From Gammaproteobacteria bacterium (GTDB lineage Bacteria; Pseudomonadota; Gammaproteobacteria; DSM-19610), in assembly GCA_030618475.1 (NCBI GenBank), contig JAUXDG010000087.1, forward strand, positions 1 to 9,875: a stretch of 9,875 nt of DNA, written 5' to 3'. Position 1 is the stretch's first letter, and every line of letters begins with the position of its first letter. The notes beneath the pieces were generated by a model that worked only from the letters and a program-made list of their open reading frames with translations, did no database searches and was not told where the DNA came from. Shown one piece after another: positions 1-6,186 of the stretch. The position numbers and the translations under genes were made by a program.

Positions 1-855
1 TGCCGACAGGTCCTCAGCGGCGAGCTGCTCAAAGGGTCCATTGAGCTGAGCCCTGAGGGTCAATTCACCCGGAAGTTCGAGGTCTTTGCCCACACCGGGA
101 ATGTTGTTCAAGTCCGGGAAATGACTCTGCAGTTTGACCTGAACAACGGCTTCCGGCTGACTGAAATCGACCTGGCCCGCGGCAGAGATATCGGCAATGT
201 CGCCCTTCACGGAAACCGAAAAGGGCAGCAGCTTCTGCTTCAACGCCTGATGAAGGTCTGGCAGGGTCGCATCAATGGAGAACGTCTCTCCCTCGACTTC
301 CAGCTGGGAGGATAATGCCAATCCGTCCTTACCCGGCTCCAGTCCCAGCGACAGCTCGCTGACCCGGGTCGCGGGCAACTGAAACTTGTCGCCTTCGAAC
401 AGAATCGACAGTTCGGAAATCTGCACCTCGTGCAACACCGGCCTCAGCCTGAGTGCGGAAAGATCCAGCTGTCGCGGTTTATCCGGTTCTTCCGCTGCTG
501 AGCCCTTCAGGATGTCTATATGGGTGTCACCGATCAGCAGGCGCGGCACATCCAGTCGACCGGTCAACAGACCGGGCAGGTTGAGCTGCAGCTGCAGTGA
601 GCGGGTCTCGACCCGGTAACGACCCCCGGCATCATCGACAATCAACTCGCTGATGCTGAGTTCCGGCGTCCATGTCCGGGATATGCTGGCACCGTCCTGG
701 TAGCTGATGTGGGTATCGGATGCCGATTCCAGGCGTTTGACAAGCAACGACACCAGTGTCGCGTCGTCGACCAGCAGCCAGGCGCCGCTCGCGCCCAGTA
801 ACACGGCACCGAGGGTGACCAGCGCGGCAACAAAGATTCGCTTGACTGTTGTCAT
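1..855 (-). CDS. AsmA-like inner-membrane-anchored protein, N-terminal part (cut by window edge)
   Basis: The minus strand stays open from the start at 855 to the window edge, giving about 285 residues with no stop. The protein begins MTTVKRIFVAALVTLGAVL, a positively charged N-terminus followed by one hydrophobic segment. Next come stretches typical of AsmA-type proteins: an early ELSISELIVDDAGG-like segment, repeated LSALRLRPVLHEVQISEL-type beta-strand patterns, and paired 'GDTHIDILK' / 'GDIADISAAG' strands. AsmA-family proteins are membrane-anchored, extend into the periplasm and are linked to outer-membrane lipid homeostasis. Assignment rests on overall pattern, not on a unique motif. An alternative in-frame ATG at 870 (MGYSGMTTVK) directly touches the T-tract of the upstream terminator and has no ribosome binding site. 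ATG 855 has only a weak purine stretch, so the start is uncertain. The C-terminus lies outside the window. Confidence 0.72.
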   Translation of the reverse strand, partial: MTTVKRIFVAALVTLGAVLLGASGAWLLVDDATLVSLLVKRLESASDTHISYQDGASISRTWTPELSISELIVDDAGGRYRVETRSLQLQLNLPGLLTGRLDVPRLLIGDTHIDILKGSAAEEPDKPRQLDLSALRLRPVLHEVQISELSILFEGDKFQLPATRVSELSLGLEPGKDGLALSSQLEVEGETFSIDATLPDLHQALKQKLLPFSVSVKGDIADISAAGQVDFSQPEAVVQVKLQSHFPDLNNIPGVGKDLELPGELTLRAQLNGPFEQLAAEDLSA

Positions 856-870
856 TCCCGAATAACCCAT

Positions 871-903
871 AAAAAAACCGGGGCTGTTGGAAAACAGCCC
901 CGG
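871..903 (-). terminator. Intrinsic terminator of the OmpA-family gene
   Basis: A perfect 11-bp stem (878-888 paired with 893-903, GC-rich, core GGGGCTGTT/AACAGCCCC) with a GGAA loop is followed, in the minus-strand direction, by seven T residues (plus-strand A's at 871-877). It lies 67 nt after the stop of the OmpA-family gene. The T-tract ends one base before the upstream candidate ATG (870) of the AsmA-like gene. Confidence 0.93.
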
Positions 904-969
904 CCATTATACAAGATAAAAGGGTAAGCGGCGGTTACTGCAAAAGGTCCGGCCCGAAACCCTTGATCC

Positions 970-1653
970 TTAGTGCTTGACGATTTCGATAACCACACGC
1001 CGGTTCTGATTACGACCCGTTTCGCTGCCGTTATCGGCAATCGGCTCAGCTTCGCCCATGCCGCTGACGCGCAGGGTTTCCCGCGGTACCTGACCCTCGC
1101 TGGCAAAGTAATCCGCAACGGCCTGGGCACGACGCTCCGAGAGTTTCTGGTTGTAGGCTTCCGCCCCCCTGGAGTCGGTATGACCAATGACATTCATGTG
1201 TGCCACGTTCTGACGCAACAGGGGACGGAAAGCCTCGATCTGCTCATTAACCGCGTCGAGCTCGCGTTTGTCCGCTGAGGTCAGATCGGCGCTGTCAAAG
1301 CCGAATCGAAGGTTCTGGATAAACTGTTCCGCAACGATTTCTTCCTTTGCAGCCAGCACCACATCATCTTTAACAATCATGGTTTCCTGGACGACGGCCA
1401 CTTCTGTGCCGATTGGCTGGTTCTCCACCTGGACTTCTTCCTTGACGACTCTCTTGTAACCACACTCTTCGAGGAATTCCTGGCTGTCCAGGTAACGGGT
1501 TCTCACGCAATCACCGGAACCGGATTTCACGGCTTGTCCGGAAGAGCTCTTGACATAACCATCCACGGTCAGGTCATCGACGGCGTGTACGGGCAGACTC
1601 ATCACCAGGGTCATGGCCAGGGCGATGGCAGTTTTGCTATTGAGGTGTGACAT
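970..1653 (-). CDS. OmpA-family outer membrane / peptidoglycan-binding protein
   Basis: A 227-residue exported protein that probably tethers the outer membrane to peptidoglycan. Residues 1-24 are a signal peptide ending in VHA. Residues about 45-66 hold a Cys pair (C49, C64) in a GDCVRTRYL...EECGY context often seen in short OmpA-like proteins. Residues about 75-110 are acidic, Val-rich linker. The OmpA C-terminal domain starts near residue 113 (NLRFGFDSADL) and contains the diaminopimelate-binding signature: D160 in GHTDSRG and R175 in LSERRAQAV, 15 residues apart as in E. coli OmpA. There is no 8-strand barrel domain, so it is a short OmpA-like protein, not full OmpA. The start at 1653 was preferred to an upstream ATG at 1695 because AAGGAG lies 5 nt before it and the signal peptide begins there. 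The gene ends with TAA followed by a strong terminator, so it is probably monocistronic. Confidence 0.92.
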   Translation of the reverse strand: MSHLNSKTAIALAMTLVMSLPVHAVDDLTVDGYVKSSSGQAVKSGSGDCVRTRYLDSQEFLEECGYKRVVKEEVQVENQPIGTEVAVVQETMIVKDDVVLAAKEEIVAEQFIQNLRFGFDSADLTSADKRELDAVNEQIEAFRPLLRQNVAHMNVIGHTDSRGAEAYNQKLSERRAQAVADYFASEGQVPRETLRVSGMGEAEPIADNGSETGRNQNRRVVIEIVKH

Positions 1654-1811
1654 AACGACTCCTTGAAGTTTAGTATCAGGCGCTATTAGGCGCATCGAAA
1701 AATGAGGGCTGAAAACTTTTACGGGTTGCAGAGCGGCGAGGTATAGCGGTAGCCTGCCCGTTTATCACCAGCTTTGTTGCTGACTGTGCTGTATTGTGCG
1801 CTATATGGTCC

Positions 1812-1840
1812 AGTATATCAATGTATACTTATTTTCTTAA
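1812..1840 (-). promoter_or_regulatory. Candidate sigma70-type promoter for the OmpA-family gene
   Basis: On the minus strand TTAAGA (1840-1835, 4 of 6 matches to the -35 consensus) is followed after 17 nt by TATACT (1817-1812, 5 of 6 matches to -10). Transcription would start near 1805 and leave a leader of about 150 nt before the ATG at 1653. The -10 is one arm of an inverted repeat AGTATA-tcaatg-TATACT (1812-1829), which could also be an operator. This is inferred from motif and spacing only. Confidence 0.4.
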
Positions 1841-1952
1841 ACTGGCGCCGAACCCCAAAATTGCGTTTTTTCGCCTAAACATGGACAAGCGTCTACCACA
1901 CTACGCAACCCGTTAAATTTTTGACGGTCTGATATATGGAGCACCCATTTCC

Positions 1953-3617
1953 GTGATACATCGTTCCTTCCTGTTACTGACCTGCCTGTTGTGTTTCCCT
2001 GCCCTGTTGACGGCCAATGAGGCCAGCGCAGGCGATCAGATCCGACGCTACATAGAGCTCATTCAGACTGGCGGTGACGTCGCCATGAATGGGGAGACGG
2101 TCGCGTCGCTGCGGGTTCTCCCAGCGCTGTACGAACGGCACAACTATACACGCATCTGGACCCGCCCGGACTCGGTCAACCAACTGTTTGACGTACTCGA
2201 CAGCATAGACGAAGACGGTCTGGATGCCGCTGACTACCACAAAGCTGCATTGAAAGCACTGCGGGCACAGATCGGGCAAAACGCAACCGCGGATCCGGCA
2301 CTCGCCGCCAAATACGATATCCTCTTGACGGACAGCCTGATCCGCCTGGGCTACCACCTGCTGGTCGGCAAGGTCGACCCGGTGGAACTGGATAACCACT
2401 GGAACATGGAACACACCATTGGTGATCTGGATACGACGCTTGAGCTGGCGACAGCCATTGAACAGGGTAGCGTTACCGGACTGGTGAACCGTTTACGTCC
2501 CCAGGACCCGATGTATGCAGACCTGAAGTCGGCTCTCGCCCGCTATCGCAACATCGAACAACAGGCGGGCTGGGAACCGGTAGCTTCGGGTCCGACGCTG
2601 AAACCGGGCATGAGCGACGCCCGTGTCGCCGAGCTGAGAAAACGCCTTGCGGCGACGGGAGACCTGCCGTCTGCCGATCTGACGTCAACATTGTTTGATG
2701 ACAGCGTTGAAGCGGGCGTCAAACAATTTCAGCGGCAGCATGGGCTGGAAGCGGACGGCCTGGTCGGCAAAGCATCGCTGGCAGCGATGAACGTACCGGT
2801 TGAAGCCCGCATCGACCAGATTCGCGTCAACCTGGAACGTGCCCGCTGGGTGCTTCACAACCTGCCGGAAGAGTATGTGCTGGTCGACATCGCCGGCTTC
2901 CGGGTGATTTATGTCCGCGACGGCAAAGTGATCTGGGAATCCCGCGCCCAGGTCGGCAAACCCTATCGCAAGACTCCCGTGTTCAGATCCGAGATCAGCT
3001 ATCTCGACATCAATCCGACCTGGACCGTGCCACCGACCATTCTCTACCAGGACATTATACCCAAGCTGCAGAAAGACCCCGACTACCTGAACAAGAAGGA
3101 CATGCGGGTACTCCAGCACAATGGCAAAGCCGTGGATGCCAGCACGATTGACTGGTCAAAATATTCCAACGGAAAATTTCCCTACATGATCCGTCAGAAC
3201 CCGGGACCTAAAAATGCCCTGGGCCGAATCAAGTTCATGTTCCCGAACAAGTATGCCGTGTACCTCCACGATACGCCGAGCAAATCACTGTTCGGGAGAA
3301 CCGAGCGGGCGTTCAGTTCGGGCTGTATCCGCGTCGAGGATCCGTATGACTTTGCCGAACTTCTGTTGAAAAGCGATCAGTGGAACAAAGCAAGCATACT
3401 GGAGGTTGTCGATGCGAAAAAAACAAGGTCGGTACGCCTGCCCAGTCCGGTTACCGTGATCCTGCTGTACTGGACCGTGAATGCGGATGCCGACGGCCAT
3501 GTTGTTTTCAAGAAGGATATCTACAACCGAGACGGCCTTATACTGGCCGGTCTGAAACGCCCTTTCCGGTTCAGAAAAGGCCCGATACTGGACGCCACTG
3601 CAGGAACAGCCCCCTGA
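1953..3617 (+). CDS. ycbB: L,D-transpeptidase, YcbB/LdtD type
   Basis: A 554-residue periplasmic murein enzyme expected to form 3-3 cross-links between meso-diaminopimelate residues in peptidoglycan. The order is: signal peptide (about 1-25); an N-terminal scaffold region containing YTRIWTRPDSVNQLFDVLDS; a peptidoglycan-binding domain (about 216-282, with FQRQHGLEADGLVGKASLAAMN); and a YkuD catalytic domain (about 306-475). The catalytic motif is clear: H439 in LHDTPSK and C458 in FSSGCIRVEDP, with the arginine two residues later. The C-terminal tail with LLYWTVNADADGHVVFKKDI is typical of YcbB. At 554 residues it is somewhat shorter than E. coli YcbB (615). The start is GTG with GGAG 11 nt upstream, chosen because it opens directly on the signal peptide and no in-frame ATG precedes it. 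It appears monocistronic. No clear terminator lies between its stop and the repeat element that begins 42 nt downstream. Confidence 0.93.
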   Translation: MIHRSFLLLTCLLCFPALLTANEASAGDQIRRYIELIQTGGDVAMNGETVASLRVLPALYERHNYTRIWTRPDSVNQLFDVLDSIDEDGLDAADYHKAALKALRAQIGQNATADPALAAKYDILLTDSLIRLGYHLLVGKVDPVELDNHWNMEHTIGDLDTTLELATAIEQGSVTGLVNRLRPQDPMYADLKSALARYRNIEQQAGWEPVASGPTLKPGMSDARVAELRKRLAATGDLPSADLTSTLFDDSVEAGVKQFQRQHGLEADGLVGKASLAAMNVPVEARIDQIRVNLERARWVLHNLPEEYVLVDIAGFRVIYVRDGKVIWESRAQVGKPYRKTPVFRSEISYLDINPTWTVPPTILYQDIIPKLQKDPDYLNKKDMRVLQHNGKAVDASTIDWSKYSNGKFPYMIRQNPGPKNALGRIKFMFPNKYAVYLHDTPSKSLFGRTERAFSSGCIRVEDPYDFAELLLKSDQWNKASILEVVDAKKTRSVRLPSPVTVILLYWTVNADADGHVVFKKDIYNRDGLILAGLKRPFRFRKGPILDATAGTAP

Positions 3618-3658
3618 CCGCGATGACATGGCATCCATCATCATCGGCGCCCCTTAAC

Positions 3659-3898
3659 TAAGGAGTACAGTAGTTGGTCGACATAAGCTTGAGGGACCGT
3701 CGGCCGCACGAGCCCAGGGACGGGCGAAGGTAGAGCACCAAGAGTAGGCCCCTGGAGGGGATGCAGGAGCAATTGCCGGGAGACGCGGCCGTCGAGCGTA
3801 CAGGGATGTATTCACAAGGTGAATTGCGCAGCAAGAGAGGGTTCCCTGGGGTACAGCGTGTCCAGAAAACTTATGTCGACCAACTTCTGTACTCCTTA
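3659..3898. mobile_element. 240-bp MITE-like element with 29-bp terminal inverted repeats
   Basis: The left end (3659-3687, TAAGGAGTACAG..., ending CATAAG) and the right end (3870-3898) are inverted copies matching at 28 of 29 positions; the only mismatch is at 3671. ACT lies just outside both ends (3657-3659 and 3898-3900) if the repeat is taken to begin at AAGGAG; the identical stretch is ACTA if one base of overlap is allowed. This looks like a 3-bp target duplication. The interior (about 182 bp) has no convincing ORF. It contains further palindromic pieces: CGGCCGC/GCGGCCG (3701-3707 and 3784-3790, approximate), ATTCAC-aag-GTGAAT (3810-3824) and the word GTACAGGGATGTA (3798-3810). No transposase is present, so it would have to be non-autonomous. 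The family is not recognised. Confidence 0.7.
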
Positions 3899-4327
3899 CT
3901 ACATTGAGGTACAGACACCAAAAACCACAAACGCTACGCCTTCGCCTGACGCGGTAAGCACCATATCGCCGCTATCGGTATCGACCGACATGGTCCAGCC
4001 GAGACCATCGCGCACACCTTCTCTGCCTTCTTCCGCCCCCTGCAGCATCAGCTTGCCTTCCACTTCCTCCACCCGTTCAATGGCAGTCTTGCGCGTGTCA
4101 TCGGCGTGGGCGGCGGTGAGCTGTTTGTTTTCCACATCCACCTTGAAAAACCGCGGTAACCCGACCGCGTCTGCACTGACCCTGTTACAACCCGCCACAG
4201 GCAGGCACTCCATGACGTCAACCGAGGCGCAGGTGAACACCGCAGATTCATCATAGTCGGCAGATGCGGCAAACGGCACCATTGCCAGAAGTATCGTTAC
4301 CCAGCGTACACACATTTTTTTCATCAT
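3899..4327 (-). CDS. Small exported protein of unknown function with four cysteines
   Basis: A 142-residue protein I do not recognise. It begins MMKKMCVRWVTILLAMVPFA and has a signal peptide probably ending in ASA. The mature part starts DYDESAVFTCASVDVMEC and contains cysteines in FTCAS, MECLP, AGCNR and, close to the C-terminus, FGVCTSM. The spacing would allow two disulfides in the periplasm. The rest is acidic and beta-strand-like (RFFKVDVENKQLTA, GKLMLQGAEEG, WTMSVDTDSGDMVLTASG), suggesting a small beta-rich fold. GGAGG lies 5 nt before the first ATG (4327) and 8 nt before the next (4324), so either may be used. It starts 16 nt after the stop of the glycine-zipper gene and is surely co-transcribed with it. 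Its TAG stop (3899-3901) sits exactly at the border of the 240-bp repeat element, so the reading frame survived that insertion. Confidence 0.8.
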   Translation of the reverse strand: MMKKMCVRWVTILLAMVPFAASADYDESAVFTCASVDVMECLPVAGCNRVSADAVGLPRFFKVDVENKQLTAAHADDTRKTAIERVEEVEGKLMLQGAEEGREGVRDGLGWTMSVDTDSGDMVLTASGEGVAFVVFGVCTSM

Positions 4328-4343
4328 TGATTCCTCCGCTTCA

Positions 4344-4835
4344 CTAGCGCACGGTATAGCCACGGCCTTCGAGGCACGCTGCATAGGCCCGGTTATAATT
4401 GTTACGATTCTGGCTGTATTGCTGGGTCTCGGTCTGCTCCCACTGCTGCTGGTTATGTTCTTCGCGACGCCGCTGTTCCGAACTCCGGGCACCACCGAGC
4501 AAGCCCCCGCCGACCGCGCCAATCGCGGCACCCTTCTTGGTATCTCCGGCTATCGCGCCAATCAGCGCACCACCGAGGCCACCGCCTACGGCACCACGAC
4601 CGACACCACCCTTGGGCGCCTCCTTTGGCGGTGGTGCTGTACTGGCGGTGGGTAGCGCCATGGGGTCGAAACCGGACTGGCTCTTGGCGAAGCCATAACA
4701 CTCGAACTTGTCCTTTTCCTGTTGTTTCTCACTCTGTCCCTTGGCCGGGTAGATCATCAGTTCCTGAGCAAGCAGGGAATCGGGGAGCATGATCAACAAC
4801 CCTGCAGCAGCAATCACACATTTTAATCTGTTCAT
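4344..4835 (-). CDS. Exported glycine-zipper protein (YMGG-like)
   Basis: A 163-residue protein. Residues 1-23 are a signal peptide (cleavage near LLA-QE). Residues 34-58 contain a Lys/Glu-rich segment and FECYGFAKSQSGFDP with C46. Residues 62-75 are Pro/Ala-rich. Residues 76-116 are a Gly-zipper hairpin of two GxxxG-like segments (GAVGGGLGGALIGAIAG and AAIGAVGGGLLGG) separated by DTKK. Residues 117-149 are a Gln/Arg/Asn-rich stretch. The protein ends AYAACLEGRGYTVR with C154. Gly-zipper segments pack into membranes, and this family is found in the envelope of proteobacteria without a firm assigned role. The two conserved Cys flanking the zipper could form a disulfide. AGAGG lies 6 nt before the ATG. 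It is the first gene of a two-gene operon with the small Cys protein. Confidence 0.88.
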   Translation of the reverse strand: MNRLKCVIAAAGLLIMLPDSLLAQELMIYPAKGQSEKQQEKDKFECYGFAKSQSGFDPMALPTASTAPPPKEAPKGGVGRGAVGGGLGGALIGAIAGDTKKGAAIGAVGGGLLGGARSSEQRRREEHNQQQWEQTETQQYSQNRNNYNRAYAACLEGRGYTVR

Positions 4836-5120
4836 CGAAGACCTCTTTGAATGGGTGCCGGCAGGTTTAACCGGAGAGCTATAACGAGCATGGGCAGTCT
4901 AGACCAGGACGCCAGCTGTATGCAATCGCGTGCCTTTTCGCCCCCTGTCAGATAATCAACGAAATATACTAGCCAGTACACCCACTTACACCTGAACTGG
5001 CTTGTTACTAATGAGTACGGAAGTTAGCCGATAGAGCCTTTCGGCTAACTTCCGTACGCCTTGGTAACTTTTGGCCAGCCAGCTCGTTAATCATCCCTGT
5101 AGGCAACAGAGGACTCGATT
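4836..5120. other. Divergent intergenic region
   Basis: 285 bases between the glycine-zipper gene (minus) and the His-rich protein gene (plus) must hold the promoters of both. I see no convincing -35/-10 pair on either strand. The clear structures are the hairpin at 5013-5059, with outer pairing that extends to about 4997-5078, and a shorter inverted repeat AGCCAGT/ACTGGCT near 4971-5002. No ORF with a ribosome binding site is present. Confidence 0.6.
5013..5059. repeat. Perfect 17-bp stem-loop related to the 240-bp element ends
   Basis: 5015-5031 (GTACGGAAGTTAGCCGA) is the exact reverse complement of 5041-5057, with a 9-nt loop (TAGAGCCTT). Pairing resumes symmetrically 6 nt further out (GTTAC 5004-5008 with GTAAC 5064-5068), then CTGGC 4997-5001 with GCCAG 5074-5078. 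No T-tract follows on either strand, so it is not a standard terminator. 5013-5033 matches the inner-reading right terminal repeat of the 240-bp element (minus strand, 3894 to 3874) at 17 of 21 positions, and all four differences are transitions. Confidence 0.8.
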
Positions 5121-5516
5121 ATGCGAACGATCAGACTGACAATTACCGCTCTGGTACTGAGTGTTTCCAGCCTTGCCCTCGGCAATGCCGCACAGGCGTA
5201 CGGCTACACAGGCAAACCAGCCTACAGCGCTCATGGCCAACACCAGCGTCACTATCACGCGCCTCGTTACCCGTCGCGGCCTCATGTCTATGGCCATGAT
5301 CACTACCAATACAGGCACCATGGCATTTACAAAAAACACCGATATGGCAAAGCCTATGACTGGCGTCGCCGTCCCCACCGGTTTAACGAGCATCGTTCTG
5401 ACGACAGCGGGTACCGCGGCCGGCACGACAGCGGTGACCATCGGGTCGGCCGGGATGACGGCCGCGATCACTCGAGACAGATGCGTACTTCTTATGCTGA
5501 AAGCAACCGGCACTGA
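5121..5516 (+). CDS. Small exported His/Tyr/Arg-rich protein
   Basis: A 131-residue protein of unknown function. Residues 1-26 are a signal peptide (MRTIRLTITALVLSVSSLAL..., ending AQA). The mature part is extremely rich in His, Tyr, Arg, Gly and Asp, with stretches such as HGQHQRHYHAPRYPSRPHVYG and HDHYQYRHHGIYKKHRYGK. It becomes Arg/Asp/Gly-rich toward the end (RGRHDSGDHRVGRDDGRDH). It is probably disordered and could bind metal or anionic polymers; this is inference from composition. GAGGA lies 7 nt before the ATG. It sits 34 nt upstream of the sigma factor gene on the same strand, so it is likely the first gene of that operon. The same DNA is also open in another frame that runs into the sigma gene; the signal peptide and ribosome binding site support the frame given here. 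Confidence 0.8.
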   Translation: MRTIRLTITALVLSVSSLALGNAAQAYGYTGKPAYSAHGQHQRHYHAPRYPSRPHVYGHDHYQYRHHGIYKKHRYGKAYDWRRRPHRFNEHRSDDSGYRGRHDSGDHRVGRDDGRDHSRQMRTSYAESNRH

Positions 5517-5550
5517 CAGCAATGGACTGCTCGGGATTGGCGAGGATACG

Positions 5551-6186
5551 ATGGAGACGGTATTCTTGAGGCCGATGCAAGCAGACATTCCCACAGGCGA
5601 GCGGGCAAGCGACCAGGCATTATTGAACAATTTCCTCGCCGACCTGCAGCACAAAGCGTACCACGTCGCTTACGGCGCCTTGTGGGACAAGGAGACCGCA
5701 CTTGATGTGGTGCAGGAAAGCATGCTGCGTTTCGTCCAGTATTACCGCGATAAACCTGAAACGGAATGGCCGGCGCTGTTCCGCAGCGTGCTCAACAGCA
5801 GGATCAATGATCAACGCCGTAAGCGTCTGCTGGCCGCCACCAAACGCAAGCTGCTGTCCTTGACCGGCCTGGGACTGGCCGATGCAGAACGAGATGAACA
5901 CATGGCCGAAGCCGAATTACCTGACGTCCAGCACGATGCGGGGATCAGCGATCCGGAAGCCGGTGTTACCGCTGCCCAGTTAAAGCGGCGCATCGAGCAG
6001 GCATTGGCTACGCTGGCAGAGCGCCAGCGCCAGGTATTTCTGCTGCGCGAGCAACTGGGTTTGAGTATTCGCAACACGGCGGATATTCTGGGTTGCTCGG
6101 AAAACAGCATCAAGCAACACCATTTCCGTGCACTGCGTGCCATGCGTGCGCAACTTTCGGAGGTATGGGAACATGAACAGACCTGA
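5551..6186 (+). CDS. ECF-like RNA polymerase sigma factor
   Basis: A 211-residue sigma70-family regulator. Region 2 covers residues about 20-92 (LADLQHKAYHVAYGALWD, ALDVVQESMLRFVQYYRD, LFRSVLNSRINDQRRKR), which bind core polymerase and the -10 element. A linker of variable type (about 93-140) follows. Region 4 covers about 145-202 with a helix-turn-helix (LSIRNTADILGCSENSIKQH, then HFRALRAMRAQL) for -35 recognition. Length and the absence of region 3 fit an ECF sigma. The start ATG at 5551 has GAGG 5 nt upstream; the frame is open further back to 5161, but that part overlaps the His-rich gene in another frame. The 3' end overlaps the next gene by 14 nt, which suggests translational coupling to its regulator. 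Its target promoters are unknown; many such sigmas control their own operon. Confidence 0.9.
   Translation: METVFLRPMQADIPTGERASDQALLNNFLADLQHKAYHVAYGALWDKETALDVVQESMLRFVQYYRDKPETEWPALFRSVLNSRINDQRRKRLLAATKRKLLSLTGLGLADAERDEHMAEAELPDVQHDAGISDPEAGVTAAQLKRRIEQALATLAERQRQVFLLREQLGLSIRNTADILGCSENSIKQHHFRALRAMRAQLSEVWEHEQT

Noticed and set aside
2685..3119. Open frame on the minus strand inside the transpeptidase gene
   Set aside because: It is opposite a gene with a full set of YkuD motifs, has no ribosome binding site and no recognisable domain.
3618..3658. Terminator directly after the transpeptidase gene
   Set aside because: Only a GGCGCC palindrome is present, with no stable stem or T-tract.
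3819..4256. Plus-strand frame starting inside the 240-bp element
   Set aside because: Ser/Thr/Pro-rich shadow of the minus-strand Cys protein, without a ribosome binding site.
4329..4531. Upstream extension of the small Cys protein to a 210-residue protein
   Set aside because: The extension lies inside the glycine-zipper gene in another frame, while GGAGG and a signal peptide mark the start at 4327.
4399..4698. Pro-rich plus-strand frame opposite the glycine-zipper gene
   Set aside because: Low-complexity shadow of GGC/GCC codons on the other strand.
5013..5059. Integron attC site
   Set aside because: The hairpin has GTTAGCC first and GGCTAAC last, the opposite order to attC core sites, and no gene cassette or integrase is present.
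5161..5550. Open frame continuing upstream of the sigma factor start, giving a 341-residue protein
   Set aside because: The extra 130 residues overlap the His-rich gene in another frame and show no sigma domain. A good ribosome binding site precedes ATG 5551.
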